Positions 1 through 5,133 of a stretch of 7,209 bases of DNA are shown here, piece after piece. Location: contig SKIE01000145.1 in NCBI GenBank assembly GCA_007116585.1, positions 1 through 7,209 of the forward strand. The letters are read 5' to 3'. The stretch comes from Wenzhouxiangella sp. (GTDB lineage: Bacteria > Pseudomonadota > Gammaproteobacteria > Xanthomonadales > Wenzhouxiangellaceae). Position 1 is the first letter of the stretch, and each line of letters opens with the position of its first letter. The translations under genes and the position numbers were made by a program. The notes under the pieces were generated by a model. That model was not told where the DNA came from and did not search any database. It saw nothing but the letters and a program-made list of their open reading frames with translations.

Positions 1-417
1 ACCATTCATTGCGACATCGTCAGCGCCGAGGCCGAGATCTTTTCCGGCAGTGCCGCTATGGTCGTCGTGCCCGGAGAAGAAGGCGACCTGGGTATTGCGC
101 CCCGCCATGCGCCGCTCCTGACCCGCCTGCGTCCGGGCCAGGTTAGAGTGATCCTGCCCGAAGGTGGTGAAGAGTTTTATTTCATCTCGGGCGGTCTGCT
201 CGAGATTCAGCCCCAGGTTGTTACGGTGCTGTCCGACACGGCACAGCGGGCCGGAGACCTGGACGAACAGGCCGCGCTCAAAGCCAAGGAAGAGGCCGAG
301 CGCGCCATTGCCGACCGCTCGGCCGGCATGGAAGTCGCGCAGGCCCAGGCGCAGCTGGCCCAAGCTGTCGCGCAGCTGGCCGCGCTGGAGCGATTCCGCA
401 AGCAGATGAAACGCTAA
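1..417 (+). CDS. atpC: F0F1 ATP synthase epsilon subunit (5' end cut by window)
   Basis: This is the epsilon subunit of the F1 sector, which sits on the central stalk with gamma, couples proton flow to rotation and can inhibit ATP hydrolysis. The frame is open from base 1 and 138 residues are visible. The E. coli protein has 139, so only the start codon and perhaps a few residues lie outside; the internal ATG at 58 is not the true start. The N-terminal beta-sandwich shows the family signatures DIVSAEAEIFSG (about residues 5-16), GDLGIAPRHAPLLT and the FYFISGGLLEIQP block. The C-terminal part, from DLDEQAALKAKEEAERA onward, is the Ala/Gln/Glu-rich helical hairpin, ending in KQMKR. It stops with TAA at 415-417. 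atpC is normally the last gene of the atp operon, so the rest of that operon should lie to the left. No good terminator follows it. Identity is clear. Confidence 0.96.
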   Translation, partial: TIHCDIVSAEAEIFSGSAAMVVVPGEEGDLGIAPRHAPLLTRLRPGQVRVILPEGGEEFYFISGGLLEIQPQVVTVLSDTAQRAGDLDEQAALKAKEEAERAIADRSAGMEVAQAQAQLAQAVAQLAALERFRKQMKR

Positions 418-486
418 GGCGACGCCCTGTTCCTGACGGCACATTGCCTTCTGAAGCTGTGATCCCTGTTGGGCAAGGCGTGGCGT
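418..486. other. Convergent spacer between atpC and the lipoprotein gene
   Basis: This 69-bp gap separates two genes that face each other. It contains only a weak stem (TTGCC paired with GGCAA around a loop of more than 20 bases) and no U-tract on either strand, so I do not call an intrinsic terminator. Transcription from either side may end by Rho or inside the opposing gene. Confidence 0.5.
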
Positions 487-1224
487 TCAATCTGATGAGC
501 TGCCGCTGAAGCGGATCACTTCGGCCCCGCTCACCGCGCCGATCGCCGCGCTGTCGTGCACATGAAGTTCGACGTCGCGCTCGAACAGCAGTTCACCCAG
601 CACCTGGCTGTTGGCGCCAATGACAACGCGCGGCGTGCGCCGCCGGTCATTGTGACTGGGCGCGCGCACCAGAATCCCCTCGGTGACGATCGACCCCTCC
701 AAAATCTCAATCGAGCCGCCGGTCGTCTTGACGCGCCCGACCGTGGACGCTTTGATTTGCAGTCCGCCATTGACCGATCTGACCTTGCCCCTGATTTCGC
801 TGCCCGCGTTGATCACGATCGGACCGTTGATTGTTCTGACATCGCCGCCGATCCGATTGTCTCCAGCCAGCGATATGCTGCCGTTGACAGTCTGAACCGA
901 CTGATCCACCGTCGCCGATTCGCCTAGCAGCACTTGACCGTTGACCGTTTCAATCCGCGCGGCCTGACTGCCCCGCCCGATCGAAATGCGGCCATTGACG
1001 TTTCGTACCGCGCCCAGTTGGCCCGATTCACCGATGCGGATGGCGCCGTTTACGTTTGCTACATCGCCGGTCACCTGGCAGCCATCACCGATCCGGATGG
1101 CCCCGTTGACCGAACTCAAGTGCCCATCATGCGTTTTTCCATCGGCCAGTTCGACCGGCCCGTTAGCGCCGCTGCAGGCTCCCAGCAGCAGCGTGACCAT
1201 CAGTGCTCCTAGCATTCGAGCCAT
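487..1224 (-). CDS. Predicted outer-membrane lipoprotein with VNG beta-helix repeats
   Basis: I do not recognise a named gene. The chosen ATG (CAT at 1222-1224) gives 245 residues starting MARMLGALMVTLLLGACSG: a short basic start, a hydrophobic stretch and a lipobox LGAC, so Cys17 should be lipidated. Ser at +2 favours outer-membrane sorting. A weak GGAA (1232-1235) sits 7 bases upstream. An in-frame ATG at 1275 adds 17 residues but has no ribosome binding site and spoils the signal peptide. After the Cys come about eight repeats of 17-19 residues, each with a V/I-N-G-x-I/V/L-x-I/L core, at about residues 39, 58, 76, 94, 113, 132, 151 and a degenerate TGG at 168. Two looser turns follow near the end (RVVIGANSQVLGELL, ELHVHDSAAIG). 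Regular short hydrophobic rungs of this kind suggest a beta-helix like those of bactofilins (polymer-forming proteins), but that assignment is inference. No catalytic residues are visible. It is convergent with atpC and divergent from the YdcH-like gene. Confidence 0.8.
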   Translation of the reverse strand: MARMLGALMVTLLLGACSGANGPVELADGKTHDGHLSSVNGAIRIGDGCQVTGDVANVNGAIRIGESGQLGAVRNVNGRISIGRGSQAARIETVNGQVLLGESATVDQSVQTVNGSISLAGDNRIGGDVRTINGPIVINAGSEIRGKVRSVNGGLQIKASTVGRVKTTGGSIEILEGSIVTEGILVRAPSHNDRRRTPRVVIGANSQVLGELLFERDVELHVHDSAAIGAVSGAEVIRFSGSSSD

Positions 1225-1281
1225 GGCTGTATTCCAAGTTCTCCACGGAGATGTGAGTCTGCGCCCAGTCCGCATTCAGCG

Positions 1282-1294
1282 CGAGTGCCACTCG
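1282..1294. repeat. 13-bp perfect inverted repeat in divergent promoter region
   Basis: CGAGTG and CACTCG are exact reverse complements separated by one C. The site is 58 bases upstream of the lipoprotein start and 111 bases upstream of the YdcH-like start. One-base spacing makes a stable RNA hairpin unlikely, so if functional it is more likely a dimeric regulator site. With 6-bp arms in GC-rich DNA, chance is a real alternative. Confidence 0.35.
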
Positions 1295-1396
1295 TCATGG
1301 CCCGACCTGACGCTGCACCCAAGTTCATTCTGGTCTAAACTGCCAGAGACACGCATCAAGGGTCGCATTACGCTTATCCGGGCGGATTGTCAGCAC

Positions 1397-1401
1397 AGGA
1401 G
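1397..1401 (+). promoter_or_regulatory. Ribosome binding site that sets the GTG start at 1406
   Basis: AGGAG lies 4 bases before GTG at 1406. It is the only good Shine-Dalgarno near the 5' end of this small gene. The alternative ATG at 1442 has none, which decides in favour of the GTG start despite the slightly short spacing. Confidence 0.6.
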
Positions 1402-1405
1402 TGAC

Positions 1406-1609
1406 GTGACCGAGCCGCACACATCCATCCAGTCAAAGCTTATGGCGCTGCGCCAGGAACATCGGGACCTGGATCAGGCCATCGCCCATCTGGTCGATAC
1501 ACCTTCCATGGATCAGCTGCAGTTGCGTCGAATGAAAAAGCGCAAGCTGCGCCTGCGCGACCAGATCGCCTACTGGGAAAGCAAGTTGATCCCGGACCTC
1601 GACGCCTGA
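1406..1609 (+). CDS. YdcH-like DUF465 small coiled-coil protein
   Basis: This is a 67-residue protein if the GTG at 1406 is used, or 55 residues from the ATG at 1442. The sequence matches the DUF465/YdcH pattern: an N-terminal helix with LRQEHRDLDQAIAHL, a short linker (VDTPSMDQ), then a very basic second helix LRRMKKRKLRLRDQIAYW, and the tail SKLIPDLDA. The family is small (about 70 residues), cytoplasmic, predicted to form a helical hairpin or coiled coil, and has no firmly established function; it somewhat resembles SlyX-type proteins. The same frame stays open far upstream, to 986, but that part runs antisense through the lipoprotein gene and looks like non-coding shadow. Its TGA (1607-1609) directly abuts the plsB stop on the other strand, with no room for a terminator. 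Confidence 0.85.
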   Translation: MTEPHTSIQSKLMALRQEHRDLDQAIAHLVDTPSMDQLQLRRMKKRKLRLRDQIAYWESKLIPDLDA

Positions 1610-4126
1610 TCAGTCCGGCTTCGGCGACTCAAGTTCCAGCACCTCGGGCGTGACCTGGATGATGGCGTGACGGACTTCCTTGTCCAGGATCAGTCGCGCA
1701 TCGCGTGCAAACTCCTGCAGCCGCTGGTCAAACACGAGGCGGCCGTTATCGTCCCGCCCCAGCACGCCGGATTCGGTCAGCGATTCGATGAACTGCTTGA
1801 ACAGCGTCCGGTCGGAAAATTCCGGTGCTTCGAACTGGTGTAGAAGCGAAATGCGCTGCGCTGAAAGAATGCACAACTGCTCAAGCTGTTGCCGGTTGAG
1901 ATGACCGGAGCCGTTCTTGGCCAGCACGGAGACGGTGATGAAATAGCGCTCGAAGGTTTGCACCATCGTGTTGGCCAGCAAGCGCAGATAGTAGGTCTCA
2001 TTGCTGCCGCCCGGCGCTCGTTGAAGGCGATCCTGCGACTGGCGCAGCAAGCCCAGTTCCACCATCAGGTCGGCCGAACGGTCGACCACTGCTTCCAGTT
2101 CGTTTTCCGCCCACGGCAAAAACAGTTCGCGGCGCAGAAAGGGGTAAACCGAGGCAGTCAGCGCCTTGAGCCGTGTGCGGCGGATGCGCTGCACGTTGAG
2201 GAAACAGCAGGCGATCCACGCGTTCATGGCCAGCAAGTGGGCCGAGTTGTTGCGGAAATAGGTCAGCAGGACCGCGGTGGTGGCATCGGTCCGAATGATG
2301 CTGCCCAGCCGGTGCACGTGTCGCTCGACCAGCCCCATTCCCAGTCCGTATTCAATGATCTGTTCAGGCGGCATGTCGGTGACGGTGACCCGATCGGAAT
2401 AGCCAATGCCGGCCATCAGTGACTTCAGTAATGCCAGCAGGCGACCGAGGTCACCCTCGTCAAGCGCCTGCTTGCGGCTGGCCAGCAGCGCAATCGCCAG
2501 CAGGTTGATCGGGTTGACGTGAGAGCTGCGATTGATGTTGACCATGATGCGATTGGCCAGATCATCCACCATCCCGGGAAGCCAGGGTGGTTTGCTGTCC
2601 AGGTCGTAGCGCTGCTCAGCCCAGGTCGGCTCATGCCGGTCGAGCAGGTCGTTGAGCATGACCGGTTCGCCGAAGCTGACAGTGACTTCGCCGTAGTTCT
2701 TGCGCAGAATATTGATCAGGTTGCGAAAGTCGGACAGTGATTCCGGCTTTTTCTGCTGCCCGGACAACTCGGAAATATAGGAATTGCCTTCGGCGAGCCG
2801 CTCATACCCGATGTAGACCGGCTGAAACAGAATCGGTCGATTCTGGGCGCGCAGAAACGCCCGCACCGTGATGGAGAGCATGCCGGCTCGGGGTGGCAGC
2901 AGTCTGCCGGTGCGTGACCTCGTACCCTCGATGAAATACTCCAGCGCAACGCCGCGGCTCAGGATCAGGGCGACATACTGATTGAAGACGGCGGCATACA
3001 GCGGTTGTGAACGAAACGAGCGGCGCAGGAAAAACGCGCCGCCGCGGCGCAGCAGGCCCCCGATCAAGGGCATGTTCAGGTTGACGCCGGCGGCGATATG
3101 CGGCGGCACGAAACCGCGGTAGTAGAGCAGGTAGCTCAGCAGCAGATAGTCGATGTGGCTGCGGTGACAAGGCACGTACACGACTTCGTTACCCGCCGCG
3201 TTTTCCCGGAACTGACGGAAATGTTTGACTTCCACGCCACGGTAAATGCGGTTCCAGAACCACGTCAGCAGCATGTCCAGAATGCGCACTACCGTATAGG
3301 AATAATCGGCGGCGATTTCGCGCGCGTAGCCCCGCGCGAGATCCCGTGCCCTGGCCTCGCTGATGCCGTCGCGACGCGCCTTGACGGCAATCGCCTGCTT
3401 GACGTCTTTGCTGTTGATAACGGTCTCGACCAGCGTGCGCCGATGTGAGCGGTCAGGTCCGATGGCCGAAGTGCGCACGCGCTTGAAGTGCACCCGCAGC
3501 ACCCGGCTGAGTTTGGCCAGTGCCTGGCCGTTATCGTCACTTTGGCCAACGATATTGTCCAGTAGTAGCGGCTGCCCGAACTGCACCATGGTCGCGCGTC
3601 CGTTGACCAGGGTGGAGAATAGTCGACGCAGCCGCCCGCCCACATCCCAGTTTTCCGAGAACAGAACCTTCAAGAAGCCGGCTTCATTGTCGGGGGCGCG
3701 CCCGATCAGGACCGTGATTGGCACGATCTGAATGCCTTTCGCGTCCCGGCTGTGGGCATCAGCCTGGGTCAGGAGATCGCGCAACATGGCCGAGTGTCGG
3801 CGCCGCTCAAGGCTGCGGATGAACAGTCCGCGATAGCGTCGATGCGTGCCGTAGCTGCGGTTGAGTGTGATCTTGCCGGTCTGAAAAGGACGGACTGGCC
3901 GGTGCCAGCCCTGGTTGCGGCAAATCTGATCGGCGATGAGCAAGGAGGTCAGCGCATAGGTGTCAAGGACATAAAACGTCGGCTGGTCCGGATCGATGCC
4001 GAGTTCGGCCAGGTCCTCCGGCACGATCGTGCTGCGCACCCACAGGTGCAGCAGCCGGCGCAGCAGCGCGAGCCAGGCCGAGTACAGGCGTGTACCCAAA
4101 CGGCGAAAACGGCTTTGCTCGGGCAT
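1610..4126 (-). CDS. plsB: Glycerol-3-phosphate 1-O-acyltransferase PlsB
   Basis: PlsB is the inner-membrane enzyme that acylates position 1 of sn-glycerol 3-phosphate using acyl-CoA or acyl-ACP, making lysophosphatidate in the first step of phospholipid synthesis. The 838 residues compare with 807 in E. coli. All four acyltransferase blocks are visible: block I CHRSHIDYLLLS with the HX4D pair His321/Asp326; block II GAFFLRRSF (about 363-371); block III YFIEGTRSRTGR (about 397-408); block IV PVYIGYE (436-442). The N-terminal region with PEDLAELGIDPDQPTFYVL and the long C-terminal helical region also align with PlsB, so it is not PlsC or PlsY. I start at ATG 4126, the first ATG in the frame. 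The frame is open to a TTG at 4246, but that extension would run through the pyrF terminator and the predicted promoter. No Shine-Dalgarno is evident; the leader is pyrimidine-rich. It appears monocistronic, and its TGA meets the YdcH-like stop directly. Confidence 0.97.
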   Translation of the reverse strand: MPEQSRFRRLGTRLYSAWLALLRRLLHLWVRSTIVPEDLAELGIDPDQPTFYVLDTYALTSLLIADQICRNQGWHRPVRPFQTGKITLNRSYGTHRRYRGLFIRSLERRRHSAMLRDLLTQADAHSRDAKGIQIVPITVLIGRAPDNEAGFLKVLFSENWDVGGRLRRLFSTLVNGRATMVQFGQPLLLDNIVGQSDDNGQALAKLSRVLRVHFKRVRTSAIGPDRSHRRTLVETVINSKDVKQAIAVKARRDGISEARARDLARGYAREIAADYSYTVVRILDMLLTWFWNRIYRGVEVKHFRQFRENAAGNEVVYVPCHRSHIDYLLLSYLLYYRGFVPPHIAAGVNLNMPLIGGLLRRGGAFFLRRSFRSQPLYAAVFNQYVALILSRGVALEYFIEGTRSRTGRLLPPRAGMLSITVRAFLRAQNRPILFQPVYIGYERLAEGNSYISELSGQQKKPESLSDFRNLINILRKNYGEVTVSFGEPVMLNDLLDRHEPTWAEQRYDLDSKPPWLPGMVDDLANRIMVNINRSSHVNPINLLAIALLASRKQALDEGDLGRLLALLKSLMAGIGYSDRVTVTDMPPEQIIEYGLGMGLVERHVHRLGSIIRTDATTAVLLTYFRNNSAHLLAMNAWIACCFLNVQRIRRTRLKALTASVYPFLRRELFLPWAENELEAVVDRSADLMVELGLLRQSQDRLQRAPGGSNETYYLRLLANTMVQTFERYFITVSVLAKNGSGHLNRQQLEQLCILSAQRISLLHQFEAPEFSDRTLFKQFIESLTESGVLGRDDNGRLVFDQRLQEFARDARLILDKEVRHAIIQVTPEVLELESPKPD

Positions 4127-4148
4127 CGGAAAGACGGGCAGGAAAGAG

Positions 4149-4168
4149 ACGCGAGTGTACCATCGCGT
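4149..4168. repeat. Inverted repeat over the plsB -10 box, possible operator
   Basis: ACGCGA and TCGCGT form exact 6-bp arms around 8 bases (GTGTACCA). The repeat covers the predicted plsB -10 element, where a bound dimer would block RNA polymerase. No known regulator is assigned. CGCG-type arms can occur by chance in this composition. Confidence 0.4.
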
Positions 4169-4183
4169 GAAATTTCCGACCAA
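4154..4183 (-). promoter_or_regulatory. Predicted plsB promoter with extended -10
   Basis: On the minus strand, TTGGTC (4178-4183) is an imperfect -35 box. It is followed after 18 bases by TACACT (4154-4159), which matches four of six -10 positions and is preceded by TGG, an extended -10 motif. The transcript would start near 4147, leaving a leader of about 20 bases to the ATG at 4126. The promoter sits just past the pyrF terminator, as expected if plsB is transcribed independently. Confidence 0.5.
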
Positions 4184-4194
4184 GCGCGCTGCGG

Positions 4195-4224
4195 AAAAAA
4201 AAGGCGCTTCAGCCTGGAAGCGCC
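4195..4224 (-). terminator. Strong rho-independent terminator after pyrF
   Basis: Read on the minus strand, GGCGCTTC (4217-4224), a 6-base loop (4211-4216) and GAAGCGCC (4203-4210) form a perfect 8-bp GC-rich stem followed at once by eight T residues (4202 down to 4195). This is a textbook intrinsic terminator for leftward transcription. There is no T-run on the other side of the stem, so it is unidirectional. It ends the uvrD-pyrF unit before plsB and argues against the longer TTG-started plsB frame. Confidence 0.9.
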
Positions 4225-4368
4225 CTGACCCGGTCAAGACCGGCAATGTGGCAAGGGTCGCGAGACGCAGCCACTTGTTGATTGTTGAGCGAGAGTTACA
4301 GTGCGATGTAATCCTCAGTGCATATAGTAGGTTGAATCACTCAATTAATCAACCAACTTATTTATAGC
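4225..4368. other. Non-coding spacer after pyrF, partly AT-rich
   Basis: This 144-bp stretch lies between the pyrF stop and its terminator, so it should be the pyrF 3' untranslated region. The half next to pyrF (about 4300-4368) is clearly AT-rich against a GC-rich background. It contains GGTTGA/TCAACC arms (4330-4335 and 4349-4354), part of a 17-bp palindrome at the pyrF stop, a tandem TTGTTGA pair (4275-4288), and, next to the terminator, CCGGTC-AA-GACCGG (4230-4243). I see no convincing gene, tRNA or insertion-sequence end in it. Confidence 0.6.
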
Positions 4369-4376
4369 CTATAAAT
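4360..4376. repeat. 17-bp AT-rich palindrome spanning the pyrF stop codon
   Basis: ATTTATAG-C-CTATAAAT is an exact inverted repeat with one central base. It includes the pyrF TAG stop (4369-4371) and the last codon. As RNA it could form a 7-bp A/U stem with a 3-base loop, which is weak. It does not match the gammaproteobacterial dif consensus. Confidence 0.6.
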
Positions 4377-5097
4377 CAATGAAATAATTGCTTATTTCTT
4401 CTTGTATGCGCTGGGCCGCTTGCGCAGGATCCGCCGCATCGCGGATCGGTCGCCCGACCACGATATAGTCGGCGCCAGCCTGGAACGCCTGCGCTGCCGA
4501 CAGCGTGCGTTTCTGGTCGCCGCTTTCCTGATTATCAACCGGGCGGATGCCGGGACAGACCACGACCAGGGCGTGGTCCACGCTGGCGCGCAGGGCCCGG
4601 GCCTCCAGCCCGGACGACACCACGCCGGCGCAGCCGATCTCCAGCGCCCGGCGCGCGCGCGACAGCACCAGGGTTTCGACGTCGCAGGCAAAGCCGAGGT
4701 CATCGAGGTCGCCGCGATCGAGGCTGGTCAGCGCGGTCACGGCCAGAATCCCGGTTCGGCCGCGCTCGGCAACGGCTGCGGCGAGCATGCTGTCGTTGCC
4801 GTGGACGGTGAGAAAGTCCACCTCGTGACGCGCCAGCTGCGCCACCGCTCGGCCCACGGTGGCCGGGATGTCGAACAGCTTCAGGTCGGCAAACACGCGC
4901 TTGTTGCGGCGCTTGAGCTCGCCGACCAGTTCAAAGTAGGCGCCGCTCAGAAACAGTTCGAGCCCCAGCTTGTAAAAAGCGATGTTGTCGCCAAGAGTAT
5001 CGATCAGCGCCATGGCCTGGTCCGGGTCGGGCACGTCAAGCGCAAAGACCAGGCGTTCGCTGTCCGGGATGGCTTTGCGCCAGCTGGAGTCGTTCAT
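4369..5097 (-). CDS. pyrF: Orotidine 5'-phosphate decarboxylase PyrF
   Basis: PyrF catalyses the last step of de novo UMP synthesis, decarboxylating orotidine 5'-phosphate to UMP in the cytoplasm. The 242-residue TIM-barrel protein has the expected motifs in order: FALDVPD (Asp21), FYKLGLELF (Lys43), the catalytic signature FADLKLFDIPATV with Asp71, Lys73 and Asp76, TVHG (97-100), VTALTS, CPGIRP (181-186), DQKR (194-197), and the phosphate-binding GADYIVVGRPI (208-218). It starts at ATG 5097, with AAGGGA (5102-5107) 4 bases upstream as ribosome binding site. It lies 36 bases after the uvrD stop on the same strand, so the two are probably one transcript, ended by the terminator at 4195-4224. 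The last ten codons, encoding EISNYFIDL and its surroundings, are strikingly AT-rich, with ATA and TTA codons unlike the rest of the gene. The catalytic domain itself is complete. Confidence 0.97.
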   Translation of the reverse strand: MNDSSWRKAIPDSERLVFALDVPDPDQAMALIDTLGDNIAFYKLGLELFLSGAYFELVGELKRRNKRVFADLKLFDIPATVGRAVAQLARHEVDFLTVHGNDSMLAAAVAERGRTGILAVTALTSLDRGDLDDLGFACDVETLVLSRARRALEIGCAGVVSSGLEARALRASVDHALVVVCPGIRPVDNQESGDQKRTLSAAQAFQAGADYIVVGRPIRDAADPAQAAQRIQEEISNYFIDL

Positions 5098-5133
5098 GCT
5101 GTCCCTTTTGGGTTGTGGTGAATGAAACTCGCG

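Larger units (their letters stand above)
1225..1405. promoter_or_regulatory. Divergent intergenic spacer with a short palindrome
   Basis: This 181-bp spacer must hold the start signals for both the leftward lipoprotein gene and the rightward YdcH-like gene. I find no pair of -35/-10 boxes good enough to name on either strand; TAAACT at 1336-1341 is a weak -10 candidate for the rightward gene with a poor -35. A perfect odd palindrome, CGAGTG-C-CACTCG, lies at 1282-1294. Confidence 0.45.

Noticed and set aside
410..487. Possible terminator hairpin between atpC and the lipoprotein gene
   Set aside because: AACGC/GCGTT outer arms and a TTGCC/GGCAA stem exist, but they are short and widely spaced, with no U-tract on either strand.
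487..1224. CRISPR or tandem DNA repeat array within the lipoprotein gene
   Set aside because: Short CCGTTGAC-like DNA words recur because the protein repeats its VNG codons. Spacing varies (17-19 codons) and the reading frame is kept, so this is a protein repeat.
986..1405. Upstream extension of the YdcH-like frame
   Set aside because: The added region runs antisense through the lipoprotein gene and spacer, bears no resemblance to DUF465, and the AGGAG plus GTG at 1406 gives the normal family length.
4275..4288. Tandem TTGTTGA repeat as a direct-repeat array
   Set aside because: There are only two 7-base copies, easily due to chance, with no spacer pattern or further copies.
4360..4376. dif-like XerCD site
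   Set aside because: The palindrome is AT-rich but does not resemble the XerC and XerD half-sites of gammaproteobacterial dif.
4402..5121. 239-codon open frame on the + strand opposite pyrF
   Set aside because: pyrF on the minus strand is unambiguous. The antisense frame is a by-product of codon bias with no family features.
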